Shown here in pieces: positions 34,240 to 45,802 of a DNA stretch of 64,000 bases (positions within the stretch are counted from its first letter, which is position 1; the number at the start of each line of letters is the position of its first letter). A model generated the notes under the pieces. It was not told the DNA's origin. It worked only from the letters and a program-made list of their open reading frames with translations, and did no database searches. This DNA comes from Muscardinus avellanarius (taxonomy: Eukaryota > Chordata > Mammalia > Rodentia > Gliridae), in the NCBI GenBank assembly GCA_963383645.1, contig OY726572.1, forward strand, positions 28,402,792 through 28,466,791. Reading direction: 5' to 3'. The position numbers and the translations under genes are program-made.

Positions 34240-35060
34240 GGAGAGGGTTCAAGATGGCCGTGGCGGCAGCTAGGATTCTTGAGATGCAGACAAAACATAT
34301 CCAACTGACCTGGAACTTTTGGAAAAATACCCACGAAGTGGGACTGTTTCTTCCTTATATGCTTAAGAATTCTGGACATCATCTGTAAGGAGGGAGCTCA
34401 GTGGAGAACTAGAAGGAAGGAGGTGGCAGCAGCAGTGGTTATGGTGGTGGTGGAGGCTAATATTTGGAAGAGGCAGAGATCTGATCCAATCCACCCTGAT
34501 CTTCTGAAGAAATTGCCCCAAAGGTGGAATGCTACTGTTGTGCATGCTCAGGAATACTGGACAACATGCAGTGTGGGAAAGGAGATTGGGAAAGAATTGA
34601 GATGGTGGAGGCAGCAGCCAGTATTCAGGAGAGGCAGATATCTGATGCAACACACCTGGATATTGTGAAGAAATAGCCCTAGAGCTAGAATGCTACCACT
34701 GCACATGCTCAGGAACTTGGGACAACATGTTGTGTGAAGAGGGTGCTCAGAAGAGAACCAAGATGGCTGTGACAGTGGCAGCAGTGGTTAGCATTTGGTA
34801 TAGGCAGAGATTCAATCCAATCCACATCATAATTTGAAATAAATATTCTCAAAAGTATACCGCTAATGCCTCACATGCTTGGGAATTATGGAAAACAAAC
34901 TGTGTGGGAAGGGTCTTCAGGAGAGAACCAAGATGGCAGTGGCAGTGGTGGTGGTGGTGGTGATCAGAGTTTGGAGGGGCAATCAGATCCAGTCCAGTCC
35001 ACTGTAAACTTCTGAGGAAATCTCCCAAAAAGTAGGCTGCTCCTCCCACACATGATCGAG
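34240..35060 (+). repeat. ~165-175-bp tandem units with GATGGC cores, composite copy 3
   Basis: Cores begin at 34251 (AAGATGGCC), 34599 (GAGATGGTG), 34760 (AAGATGGCT) and 34930 (AAGATGGCA), with a degenerate one near 34425. Each is followed by GGTGG/GCAGC triplets, 'ggcagagat', 'atccaatccac' and 'gcacatgctcagga' at constant spacing. Confidence 0.88.
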
Positions 35061-35364
35061 ATTTTTGGACAACATGCTAAGTGGTAAACGGATTTGGGGG
35101 CTTCAGAGTGAGCCCCATGTTCAGAGCCGGCCACCTCACTGCAGGTTCTGGGTGTCATCAGCCCTCATAGCCACCATGCTCCTCTGCACAGATAGGGAGG
35201 CCAGGGTATGTATGGAGCAGCAGAGCCTGCTCTCCGTTGTGAAGCTGTGGACCTCTGAATTTGGAGGGAGGACAAAATTTTATTGTCACTTGGTATCTGG
35301 GATCCCAGCTTTTGCAAGAGACATGTACTGCTCTCTCATATTTAAAAAAATAAAATCAAAGAAC

Positions 35365-35482
35365 ACTGGGCATGGTGGCACATGCTTGTAATCCCCATGC
35401 TTGGGAAGCGAAGACAGGAGGATGGCACAGTCACCAGGTCAGCCTTGCTTGAGAGACCCAGTTTCCAAAACAAAACAAAACA

Positions 35483-35534
<52 letters not shown>

Positions 35535-35605
35535 AAAAAGTGGGTCCCCAGGAGTAAAGCCCAGAGGTGGAAGGGTTTCCAGGAACCCTAGTACCACCAA
35601 AAAAA
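35365..35605 (+). repeat. B1-dID SINE with TA microsatellite inside composite copy 3
   Basis: B1 ('ctgggcatggtggcacatgc'), TA tract (about 35487-35531), dID ('ggtccccaggagtaaagccc'). Confidence 0.92.
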
Positions 35606-35689
35606 AGGTGGGGGGAAAGGGAACATCTATAGAACACCTGCTCATAGTGGCAGAGAACAGAGCCCGATGCACAGAAAGACAGCAAGGCC

Positions 35690-36725
35690 AGAGGTGGGGC
35701 CTCAGAGGCCAGGATAGGAGCCTGCCGGGCAGCTAGGTCAGTGCTGGGGCTAGTGAGGCCAGGATCATAGCCTGCCATGAGAAAAGTCTTGTGTTGGGGC
35801 CTCTGAGGCCGGGATCAGAGCCTGGCAAGGGGTGAGGCCGGAGCCGGGGCCAGTGAGGCCGAGATCAGAGCCTGCGGTGAGGCAAAGCCAGTGCTGGGGC
35901 TTCAGAGGCTGGGATCGGAGCCTGCTGAGGGCTGATGCCACTGTCAGTGCCAGTGAACCCGGGATCAGGTCCTACCATGTAGCAAAGCTGGTTCTGGGGC
36001 CTTTGAGGCCAGTATCGAGGCCTGCCATTAGGCAAGGCCGGTGCTGGGGCCTCCAAAGCCGGGACCAGAGCCAGGCAAGGGGTGAGGCTAGTGCCAGAGT
36101 CAGCAAGGCTGGAATCAGAGCCTGCTGTGAGGCAAGGCCAGTGCTGGGGCCAGCAAGGGTGGGATCGGAGGCTGTCTTGAGAAAAGGCCAGTGCTGGGGT
36201 CTCCATGGCTGGGATCGGAGCCTGCCAAGGGGTGAGGCCAGTACCGGGGCCAGCGAGACTAGGATCGGGGCCTGCCCTGAGGCAAGGCTTGTGCTGGGGC
36301 CTCCAAGGCTGGGATCAGAGCCTGCCGAGGGGTGAGGTTGGTGCCTGGGTCAATGAGGCTGGGTCGGAGCCTGCCGTGAATCAAGGCCAGTGCTGGGGAC
36401 TCCCAGGCTGGGATTGGAGCCTGCCAAGGGGTGAGGCCACTGTTGGGGCCAGCAAATCCAAGATTGGGGCCCGCCATGAGGCATGGCTTGTGTTGGGGCC
36501 TCCGAGGCTGGGATCAGAGACTGCTGAGGGGTGAGGCCAGTTTCAGGGTCAGTGAGGCCAGGATCAGAGCCTGCCTTGAGGCAGGACCGTTGCTGGGCCC
36601 TTAAAGGCAGAGATCGGAGCCCGCTGAGGGGTGAAGTTGGAGTTGGGTCAGCAAGGCTGGTAGCAGAGTCTACCAGGTAACCAGGCTGGTGCTGAGGCCT
36701 TCAAGAGTGGGATTGGAACTTGCAA
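35690..36725 (+). repeat. VNTR of 50-bp units, composite copy 3 (~20 units)
   Basis: Sense-strand unit is of the form GGGGCCTC(C/A)(A/G)AGGC(C/T)GGGATC, GGAGCCTGCC and AAGGGGTGAGGCC(A/G)GTGC(C/T), alternating with the GGGGCCAG(C/T)(A/G)AGGC type. It is open in several frames without being coding. Confidence 0.94.
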
Positions 36726-37081
36726 AGTGGCATACACAAAGAAATATCACAGAAAATGAAAAACAATCAGATGCTCTCCCTAATATGCAAAACTAGGAAT
36801 AAATGGGTAACAGGAGGGAATCTAATGGAAGAAGGGGTACTATGGAGGAGCAATTAAGGTGACCAATCAGAGGGTATGGGATGGGGGAAGATGGAATCTC
36901 TTTAAAGCACATGATGAACATAAATAATATATCAATATTAAACACTATATCAAGCATGGGATTGAGGGAGGATGAGGGATTGGGATGTGGACTGGATAAA
37001 GGTTGATTGGCAAGTCTTGTATTCCATTGTGATGTTTGACTACAATGTACCAATAAAATATATTACAAAACAATATAAAAA

Positions 37082-37142
37082 GGACTGGGTTATAGATTGA
37101 AAATAGAATACCCTTGGGTTTAATCCCTAATCACACAGACAA

Positions 37143-37190
<48 letters not shown>
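37082..37190 (+). repeat. dID half of the interrupted SINE, followed by (CA)n
   Basis: 'ggactgggttatagattgaa' through 'ggtttaatccctaat' completes the SINE begun at 33915. A CA tract covers about 37148-37186. Confidence 0.85.
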
Positions 37191-37855
37191 ACAAAGTTAG
37201 CTCAATTGTATTATTTTGGAGATGAGGAAATGTAAACTCTAACCTTTAAAAATGTATCCATAGTGACTATTCTCTACTTCCCTCTAGCTAAAAGGATAGC
37301 TGGACCTCAGACTAAAAAATAGTATGAGTAGCTCCATCAGACTATTACTAAGACACTTGTAAAAGTATGCTTTTATTTGTCTTAAAATATTTTCTACTCC
37401 CAACCTGAATGATGCTATTTAGAGTAACTAAACATTTTTAGAAAATCTTTAACCACTTTGCATTTTCACTTCTATCATCCCAGTCATTATCACAACAACT
37501 TCAGGTAAAATCATTTGCCCAGAGAAAATGATAGAGCTAGATTTAGTATGAAATACATATAAAATAGTTCCACTAATGTAAAAGAGGGACTTGACTCCTA
37601 AATCAAGAATTGTGTTAAATGCCCAGGCATAACATGAAACAACCAGACATTACAGCTTGATAACCAACATTGACCTAACAACCTGAGGATCACAACTATT
37701 GGTATCTGAGGAGTGACCAACAAAACCTTGTCCATGGAGGAGACTTGACATTTCAACCACCAATATCAAGGATGAACACAGACTTGGCCAGTGTGGCTGA
37801 TAGTTGTCAGGGAATTCCTCACTTTGGATTCTGGTTGAGACCACCCACTTTTTTG
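37191..37855. other. No recognised gene
   Basis: Unique-looking. The 37600-38560 stretch, with the SINE removed, ends in two AATAAA signals (38508 and 38557 areas) and could be an old LTR. I cannot define its termini. Confidence 0.35.
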
Positions 37856-38063
37856 TGTGTGGGGGGGTCTGGGGGTGGAACCCACAGACATTCAACCTCC
37901 AAGCTAAACCCCCAGCCCTATTTTTTATTCTTTATTTTGAAATGGGGTCTCACTGAGTTGCAGAGGGCCTCACTAAGTAGCTGAGGCTGTCTGATAACTG
38001 TGATCCTTCAGTCTCAGCCCCCTGTATGCTTGGATTACAAGTGTGCACCACCACGCCCCACAA
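37856..38063 (-). repeat. B1-dID SINE
   Basis: Minus-strand dID and B1. Flanks AGACCACCCACTTTT (near 37840) and AGACCACCTACTTTT (near 38063) form a target duplication with one mismatch. Confidence 0.9.
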
Positions 38064-38339
38064 GACCACCTACTTTTCATTTCCATGTGATAAGCTCTCA
38101 TCTGTTATGGGTTGTTATTGTATTTCATCTCTAGAGGTGTTCTGCTGGGATATTGTCTGTTACAGCCAGATGATCTAGACCAGACCTGCAAGGGATCCAG
38201 GATCTGGACTCAAGACCTAACACAACCAGCTGTGCCTTCTCTAAAAAGATTATTCAATCTGCTTCCCAGGTTGTATTAACCCTTGTTTTTCCTCTTCTGT
38301 CCTCTCTCCTCTTTCCTCTCTTATTTATTCTCCTTTTCT

Positions 38340-38460
38340 CTCTTTTCTCTTCTCCCTTCTTCTTCTTCTTCTTCTTCTTCTTCTTCTTCTTCTTCTTCTT
38401 CTTCTTCTTCTTCTCTTCCTTCTCCTCCTTCTCTCCCCTTTTTTCTTTCTCTCTCTCATC
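38340..38460. repeat. (TTC)n microsatellite and pyrimidine tract
   Basis: A pure TTC run at about 38359-38413 sits inside a wider CT-rich tract. The poly-Ser and poly-Lys ORFs here are its products. Confidence 0.96.
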
Positions 38461-38909
38461 TCTTATTATAGTTGTGTAATGTATTACATTTGTGTGGAAT
38501 ATTAACAAATAAAGAATCTACCTTGGTCATGGATGTAGTAAATGTTCATGAAATGAATAAACCTTGTTTTAATTGTTTACACAACCTATGTCTGCTCAGA
38601 ACAAGTTCAAGCCCTTTTTGGTTCCCAGTCCAGATTTTACTATATTAGCAGCAAAAGATAGTATAGGTAGGGTGAAAACTTAATTAATTGTTTAAGCTCA
38701 GAGCAAAGGCAACACTATTCACAAATATACTAGAAAAATAGGTGTAAACCAGAAACTGTCTGGCAAAGAACACAAATATTAAAAAGAAGAGCCTGGAAAA
38801 TTGCCATATTTCTTTTAAACTGGCTTTTGAACATTATAGTTAAACCTGCCTGCTCTTTAGTATATAAAGTAGTTTTGACCTAAGTAAAAAATATCTTCTA
38901 AAAAATGCA
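38461..38909. other. No recognised gene
   Basis: AT-rich sequence, nothing supported. Confidence 0.4.
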
Positions 38910-39130
38910 TTGCTATGGTATGAGTAATTTGGAGACTGAGAAAGGAGGATTGTAGGCTGAAAGGCAGCATTAGCAACATAGGGAGGTCCTCAGCAACTTA
39001 GTAAGGCTTTATTTACAAATAGAAAATAAAATATGGCTTGGGGTAAAATTCAGAAGTAGAATAACCCTGGGTTTAATCCACAGTACCTGCCTCAAAAAAA
39101 CAAAAAAACAAAAAAAACAAAAAAAAAAAA
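38910..39130 (+). repeat. B1-dID SINE, diverged
   Basis: 'ttggagactgagaaaggagg', then 'ggcttggggtaaaattcaga', then 'ggtttaatccacagtacc' and a long A-rich tail. Confidence 0.8.
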
Positions 39131-39799
39131 GAAAGAAAAAGAAAGAGAAGGGAGGTAAGTAAAAGGGAGAGTTATGCATTGAAGCAGTCATCCATATCAC
39201 TGGGGTAGAAGCCAGAGCACATCCTAAGATGGAGGTTGGTACAAAGGCTTGTAAGGTCACCTGGACTACAACATGAGAAGTCAGACATTAGAAAATTTAT
39301 CCATAAATTTATTTAGTTTGACTTAAGATGTGGTCCTCTCTTGGTAGCTATGCATTTTGTGACGTTCCTTTAATTTTTTCTTAGGCACAGTTGGGCTCAT
39401 TGTCACTTAAATACTTTATAGTGATTGACAGGGCTCCATGTGATCACACAAATTATATTAGTGATGGTATAGTCATTTCTGGCCCTGCTGAAATTATGCT
39501 GGATGTCCACAGAGCCTGGAGCTCAACACTTTACAGAATTTTATAGGTTCACAACCAGCAGAGCAGTAGTGGTGTCCCTGGGGCATTAACTCTTAAACAT
39601 GAGACCATAGACTTTGAATAGAATATAGTAGTCTCTGACCCAGCTGAGTTTGGGCCTGGAGGGTATGGTAGCTTGCAGCCAACTGGATAATTCTGTGTTC
39701 TTGCACTGACTAAGAACTATATTTTGTTAAAGAGCTTCTGGGGAACAAATTCAATAGTCTGATTATATGAGAAAATTCACTGAGGCAAACATATACCCC
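39131..39799. other. No recognised gene
   Basis: Unique-looking sequence without supported features. Confidence 0.4.
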
Positions 39800-42230
39800 T
39801 AGCATATGCCTTATTATAAATGGAAAACAAATAAACATAGGACTTTCACACAAAAAAGAAGAGAATGCCAAGAAAACATAATACAAACCTGAGAATTCTG
39901 AACACATGTGAGAATGAAGACAAATAAGAAATCATCAAACTCCCACAACTCAACAAAAAGGAAGATCAGCAATAAGAAGCTATAGGGAATGCCAAAATAA
40001 CTCAAAATTTTTATTTTTAATATGCTCAAAAACCTCAGAAATAAAATCAAAGAATGTGCATAGAAAATGAAAGAACATTATGAAAAGAGAATTTGATGCT
40101 CTAATAAGAAACAAAAAGAAGCGTTGAACAAAAAACAAAAGAGACAATAAATGAATTAAAGATTTCAATACAAACCACCTCTAGCAGACTAGACCACATA
40201 GAGAATAGAGTCTTACTTTTGGAAAACAGCTTATTCAAAACAAACCACACATCAACATTATAGAGAAAATATAACATAACTAAAACATCCAAGAAATATG
40301 GGATAATATGAAATGACCTAACTTATGGATAATAGGCATTGAAGAAGTTCTAGGAATACAAAGCAAGGGCATTAGAAACCTTTTCAGAGAAATAATATTA
40401 TTGAATTATAAAATGTAGGATAAGAGTTGGACATTCACATACAGGATTCAGAACACCAAGGCAAGCTCAAGAACTTCTACATGCTACTTAAAAATTAAAA
40501 TGACTAACACAGAGGCCAAGAAAAAATATTGAATTCATCTAGAATGAAATAATATGTGACATTTAGGGGCAAAACTAACATAGAGGCCAAGAAAAAATAT
40601 TTAATTAATCTAGAATGAAATAATATGTGACATTTAGGGGAAAAACAATAAGAATTACCCCAGACTTCTAAACCTAAGCCAACCACTCCCTTTCAATATA
40701 GTGCTAGAGAATCTTTGCAAGAGAGAAGGGTATTAAGGAAATTAAAATACAAAAAAGTAACTGAAATTATCTCTATTTGAATTTGATACTACACTTCATA
40801 AACCAAAAACAACTAAACCAAAACACTTCTAGAACTTATTAAGAAATTTATCAAAGTAGTGGGAAACAAAATAAATCTTAAAAATTATTATATTTTGTAT
40901 ATGCCAACCATAAATCCACTGAAAAAAAATCCTGAAAATAATTTCATTCACAATAACCTCAAAATCAATAAATCACCTAGAAATAAACTACTAAGGTGGT
41001 AAAATATCTCTACAGTGAAAACTATGAAACACTAAAGAAAGAAATTGAAGATCATAGAAGATGGAAAGAACTTCCATGCTTTTGGATACTAGAGCAGGAC
41101 ACAGAGCATAGGTTCAACACTCTAACATATAGGCACAGGTAGAAACTTCACTATTACCTCCAAAGCTCAGGTAACTAAAAAAGAATGAATAAATTAGTGG
41201 CATTAAACGAAAATGTTTCTGCTCATAAAATGGAACTAGAGTCTAAAGAGTGAGCCTACTGAATAAGAGAATATTTTTGACTAGTATCTATAATATATGA
41301 AACAACCCAATGAAGAAATGTGTAATTGAACTAAATAGACAGTTCACAAAAGAAGAAATACAAATGGCCAATAAAAACATAAAGCATGTTTGACATCATT
41401 AGCAATCAGGGAGATGGAAATCAGGACTACACTGATATTACATCTAACCTCAATCAGAATGGCAGTCATCAAGAAGTCAAACAGTAATAAATGCTGGCTA
41501 GGATATGGGGAAATAGAAATTCTTCTACACTGTTGGTGAGAATTCAAATTGCTACAGCACAGCCACTATGGTGATCAGTGTGGAGATTCTTCAGAAAATT
41601 GGGACTGTATCCTCCATTTGATCTAGCTATACCACTCCTGAGTATCTTTCCAAATGAACTGAAATCCAAATATTATAGCAATATATGCATATCCATGTTT
41701 ATAGCAGCACAATTCACAACAGCGTAATTATGGAACAAGCCCAGGTGTCCCTCGACATATTAAAGGAATAAAAAATGTGGGATATATACACAATGAAATT
41801 CTACTTTGCAATAAAGAAGAAAAATAATGTTATTTTTAGGAAAATGAATGGGCCTGGAGAATGTTACATTAAGTGAGATTAGCCAATCACAGAAGTGAAG
41901 GGTCATATATTTTCTCTTATAGGCAGAAGCTAGGGAGTGATCAGAATAAAAGGGGGACTTCAGATCATGGAGGAAAAAACTCAATAATGCCAGGAAAGTG
42001 ATCTAGAAGAAGAAAGTGGGGGAGAGAGAGGATCAATGAAAGAATTATTTTCATTGACATTATGTACATAAGTGAGAATACCAATGTCAATCTCAATATT
42101 CTGTTTGAGGAGGGAGGGACTAGAGAGGGAGGGGGAAAAGCCCCAAATCACGTGTGTTCATGTCACTATCACTGTGAACTACAGTATTTTATGAGACGCT
42201 AATGCACTAATAATAGTATAAAAATAAAGG
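39800..42230 (+). mobile_element. Old L1 fossil: ORF1 remnant joined to the end of ORF2
   Basis: The 40100-40690 stretch, read conceptually, parallels the coiled-coil and RRM regions of the intact ORF1 at 55856-56773 ('ctagaccacatagagaatag', 'ataggcattgaagaagtt', 'gtgacatttaggggcaaa'), with many stops. 40830-41140 and 41230-42220 follow ORF2 reverse-transcriptase and C-terminal text ('gaaaactatgaaacactaaa', 'gcagcacaattcacaacagc', 'aatgaatgggcctggagaat'). Most of ORF2, including the endonuclease part, is missing. All on the plus strand. Confidence 0.75.
40503..40646 (+). repeat. 72-bp tandem duplication inside the old L1 ORF1 remnant
   Basis: 'actaacacagaggccaag' at 40503 and 'actaacatagaggccaag' at 40575 start two near-identical 72-bp copies. 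The few differences indicate the duplication is not brand new. Confidence 0.92.
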
Positions 42231-42459
42231 ACGGTGACCACATTGCCTAGAAACTAGAAACCTAAACCATCTTAACTTTGCTATCAAGTAATCTCCATTA
42301 GCATTACTTTCCTACTTCAGAAGATTCTTGGTGCAGAAGGTAAAAGTAGCAAATGACTGCATTGTTTATCAGAGAAATGGATACAGTCCCGTTACCTGGA
42401 CAGTAGACAACATTGGCTGTGTATGGCCTTAGAGTCCCTCTCTCTTTAAAATATTCTTG
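42231..42459. other. No recognised gene
   Basis: Unique-looking sequence. Confidence 0.4.
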
Positions 42460-42665
42460 CTTTTTTTGTGTGTGTGGTACTGGGGATTGAACCCAAGGGT
42501 ATTCTACTTCTGAGCTACACTCTAAGTTCTGTTTTCTTTTTTGTTTTGAGGTAGTGTCTCATTAAGTTTCCAAGGGCCTTGCTAAATTGCTTAGTTTGGC
42601 TTCTAACCTGTGGTCCTCCCTGTCTCAGCCTTCCAAGTACAGGCATTACAGTACAGAGAAGTGTT
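42460..42665 (-). repeat. B1-dID SINE
   Basis: 'gtggtactggggattgaacc', then 'ttgttttgaggtagtgtctc', then 'cttccaagtacaggcattac' on the plus strand. Confidence 0.85.
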
Positions 42666-42774
42666 GTTCTCCCAGTAAACAACAGACTCAGGTTTGCTTC
42701 CCTGAACACTTACAAGACGTTTTGTTCTAAAGAGCTCTTATTGAGCTCTTTGCAGTAACTGACTTCATCCTTAA

Positions 42775-42895
42775 ACTACTTCATCGAGCTTATTGTTTCT
42801 ATTTTATAGAAGAGAATCTCAACCCAAAGGTGCTGAGTAGGTGGTAAAGCTGAGATTTAAAACCAGGCTTCCTAGGCAGTGATTTCAAAATCTCT
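42775..42895 (+). repeat. MIR-like SINE fossil
   Basis: 'tctattttatagaagagaat', then 'gctgagatttaaaaccaggc' follow the MIR core order. Confidence 0.6.
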
Positions 42896-43268
42896 ATCAT
42901 TAATTTTATTTGGAATAAACTTCAAATAATCAGAATAAATGAAACACTTTTAAAAAGACACAATTACAAATGCAGCATTTTAACCATTGTATCATTTGTA
43001 TTAATGAATCAATTATTTCTGTATTCATTTTTATTGTACTCATTCTCCATTTAAGAATACTGACATTTTTCAAAGGTTATGGTAGAATACAAATGTCTTA
43101 ATTTTGGAAAATTTTCTGGTATTTGAAAAACACCACTTCTTTTATTACTCATAAATGGTCATAGTATTTCCACATAAATTTCAACTTGAATCTGTACTTT
43201 TAGCAAAAGAAAATGATCTGTTACAAATTTATTAATGATACTTATTTGGAGTTAAAAGATATGTATGG
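42896..43268. other. No recognised gene
   Basis: AT-rich sequence leading to the 5' end of composite copy 4. Confidence 0.4.
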
Positions 43269-43600
43269 GAAGAGGGTTAAGATGGCAGCGGCCATGGTCG
43301 CACTTGCAATCATGGCTGCCGATAAGGATAAGCTTTCCTCAGGAAAACCCTGGAGACCAGATTTTGGTTTAATATCGGATTGAGACAACTTAATGAGACA
43401 CTTCCAGCCACAACTTCCCATCTAGAATGCAGGAAAGAGAGTGAATACGGCGGAATTGGAAGCAAGATGATGAGGAGGTGCCAGCCATGCAAGAAAGCAA
43501 TTTTTGGAGGATCATACAAGAAGGTATTGGAGAAAAGACCACTTCAGCTGAGCATGCTGGGGACTCTTAACACCATATCTTGTAAGAAAAATGACCCAGG
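43269..43600 (+). promoter_or_regulatory. 5' domain of the composite family
   Basis: TTAAGATGGCAGCGGCCATGG at the 5' edge matches the minus strand of 22660-22690. AAGATGGC is the core of a YY1-type site, and L1 5' UTRs (for example 55074) begin with a similar GAAGATGGCGACC. That this acts as promoter is inference. Confidence 0.55.
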
Positions 43601-44404
43601 TGTGGTGGAGGGGGGCAAGCAGTGCTGGGTGGGGAGCCCAGCCGCACATCCCGGGAACTCAGGGTGGCTGGCTGCTGCTCTTCTATGCTGTGCCTGGGGC
43701 TGCAGTGCGCCCGGAACAGCAGATCCTGCTCTTCATGATGGGGCTGTGGGCCTCTGCTCTTGGAAGGGAGATAAAATTTATTGCTGCTGAGTGCTTGATC
43801 TCAAAACCCCTTAAAAATAATAATAACAAATAATAAAGAAAATATTGAGCTGGGCGTGGTGGTGCATGCTTGTAATCCCAGCATTTGGGAGGCTGTGTGG
43901 CAGCACAATGGCCCCAGCGCTGGTGCATGCAGCAGAGGTGGAGGCTGTTATTTTGGAGAGGCAGAGATCTGATACAACCCAACTTGATCTCCTGAAGAAA
44001 TTGCCCCAAAGGTAGGATTTGGAGGGGCAGACAGATCTATCCCAGTCCACTTTGAGCTTTCGAGGTAATCTCCCCAAAAGTAGACTGGCTGCTTCTGCTA
44101 CACATGCTTGAGAAGACTGGACAACATGCTAAGTGGCAAAAGAGTTTGGGGGATATCAAAGGGAGCCCCACATAGCCAGGATGGGCCTACATGCTGCGTG
44201 CTCTGGGAGTCATCAGCCCTCATGGCCTCTGCACTCCTCTGCGCAGAGTGGGAGGGTGCACATGGAACAGCAGAGCCTGCTTTCCCAAGAGAAGCTGTGG
44301 ACCTCTGCCTTTGGAGGGAAGGCAAAATTTATTGTCACTAGGTATTTGGGGTCCCAGATTTTGCAAAAGACATGCTCTGCTTTCTCATATTTAAAAAAAA
44401 ATGA

Positions 44405-44640
44405 AAGAATGCCGGGTATGATTTCACACATTTGTAATCCTAGCGCTTGGGAGGTGGAGGCAGGAGAATTGTGCTGGTTTGAGGCAAGACTCGTTGGCTT
44501 AAGAGACCCTGTTTCCAAATAAAAATAGACATTAATAAAAAAAAGTCAGGTCCCCAGGAGTGTAGCCCAGAGGTAGAAGGGTTTCCAGGAACCCCAGTAC
44601 CACCAAAAAAAAAAAAAAAAAAAGAAAGAAAAAAGAAAGA
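44405..44640 (+). repeat. B1-dID SINE inside composite copy 4
   Basis: B1 ('gccgggtatgatttcacaca'), a short A-rich linker without microsatellite expansion, dID ('ggtccccaggagtgtagccc'), then an A-run with GAAA repeats. Confidence 0.9.
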
Positions 44641-44719
44641 AAGAAAGAAAAAAAAAGGGAATATCTGTAGATGATCTGCTCATAGTAACAGAGACCAGAG
44701 CCTGATGCACAGCAAGACC

Positions 44720-45395
44720 AGTGCCAGGGACTCTGAGGCCAGGATCGGAGCCCGCTGAGGGGTGAGGCCGAGGACAGGGCCAATGAGGCCGGGATCAGAG
44801 CCTACCATTAGGCAAGGCCGGTGCTTGGGCCTCCAAGGCCAGGATCAGAGCCTGCCAAGGTGTTAGGTTAGTGCCAGGGCCACCAAGGCTGGGATGGGAG
44901 TCTGTCCTGAGGCAAGGCCGGTGCTGGGACCCACAAGACTGGGATCGGAGCCTGCCGAGCAGTTAGGCTGGTGCCGGGACCAGCGAGGCTGGGATCGGAG
45001 CCCGCAATGAGGCAAAGCCAGTGCTGGTGCCTCGGAGGCCAGGATTGGAGCCTGCCCAGGGGTGAGGCTGGTGCTGGGGACAGTAATGCTGGGCTCAGAG
45101 CCTGCTGTGAGGCAAGGCTGGTGCAGGGGCCTCAAAGCCCAGGATTGGAGCCTGCCAAGGGGTTAGGCTGGTGCTGGGGCCAGCAAGGCTGGGATTGCAG
45201 CCTGCAGTGGGACAAGGCTGGTGCTGGGGCCTCAGGCCGGGATTGGAGCCTGCCAAGGGATGAGGCCAGTGCTGGGGCCAGGGAGGCCAGGATCAGAGCC
45301 CGCCATGAGGCAAGGCCAGTGCTGGAGCCAGCAAGGCCAGAATTAGAGTCTGCCAGGTGGCTAGGCCAGTGCCGTGGCCTTCAAGAGTGGGATCA
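44720..45395 (+). repeat. VNTR of 50-bp units, composite copy 4 (~13 units)
   Basis: Same two alternating unit types as in the other copies. This is the shortest array in the window. Confidence 0.92.
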
Positions 45396-45399
45396 AACT

Positions 45400-45746
45400 T
45401 GCAATGAGGCATACACAGAGAAATATCACAGAAAATAAAAAGCCAGATGATTCCCCTAATATGCAAAAAGTAGGAAGAAATATGTAATAGGAGGAGATCT
45501 AGTTGAAGAAAGGGCCCTATAGAGGAGCATTTAAGGTGACCAATCAGAGGGGATGGGATGGGGGTGGATCGAATCTCTTTAAAACTCATGATGTATGTAA
45601 ACAAATATATCAAAGTTAATCACCAATCAAGCATGGGATCGAGGGAGAGGGAGGGAATAAGATGGGGATTGGATAAAAACTAATTGGATGATGTGCCCTT
45701 GTATATCCTCACAAGTCTTGTATTCCATTGTGATGTATGACTACAG
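45400..45746 (+). repeat. L1-derived 3' end of composite copy 4
   Basis: From 'gcatacacagagaaatatca' to 'gatgtatgactacagtgca'. Matches 36730-37050 and 61667-62000. Confidence 0.85.
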
Positions 45747-45802
45747 TGCATATAGATAGATGATAGGTAGATATATATGGATAGATATAGATATAGATAT
45801 GG
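45747..45802. repeat. (GATA)n-like microsatellite at the 3' end of copy 4
   Basis: TAGATAGATGATAGGTAGAT followed by ATAGATATAGAT units replaces a poly(A) tail. Confidence 0.9.

Larger units (their letters stand above)
34054..37075 (+). mobile_element. Composite SVA-like retroelement, copy 3 (5'-truncated)
   Basis: Starts inside module A ('gtgctgcgcaggggacatgg'), then the GATGGC unit array (34240-35060), module B (35070-35345), a B1-dID SINE with a TA linker (35365-35605), a spacer, the VNTR (35690-36725) and the L1 3' end (36730-37060) with an A-rich tail. Part order and orientation agree with copies 1, 2 and 4. The 3' end has 'gactacaatgtaccaataaa' then A-rich sequence. A clean target duplication is not readable because the site is itself A-rich. 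Non-coding. Confidence 0.9.
43269..45746 (+). mobile_element. Composite SVA-like retroelement, copy 4 (with 5' end)
   Basis: It starts 'gaagagggttaagatggcag', the same 5' terminus as copy 2. Then come the 5' domain (to about 43600), module A (43610-43810), a 45-bp B1 scrap (43852-43896), a shortened GATGGC region (43900-44130), module B (44130-44390), a B1-dID SINE (44405-44620) with an A/GAAA tail, a spacer, the VNTR (44720-45395) and the L1 3' end (45400-45746). The 3' terminus runs into a GATA-type microsatellite, not poly(A). 'gatatgtatg' before the 5' end and 'gatatggatg' after the microsatellite may be a target duplication, but this is weak. Non-coding. Confidence 0.88.

Noticed and set aside
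38254..38508. Poly-Lys and poly-Ser ORFs
   Set aside because: Translations of the TTC/GAA microsatellite.
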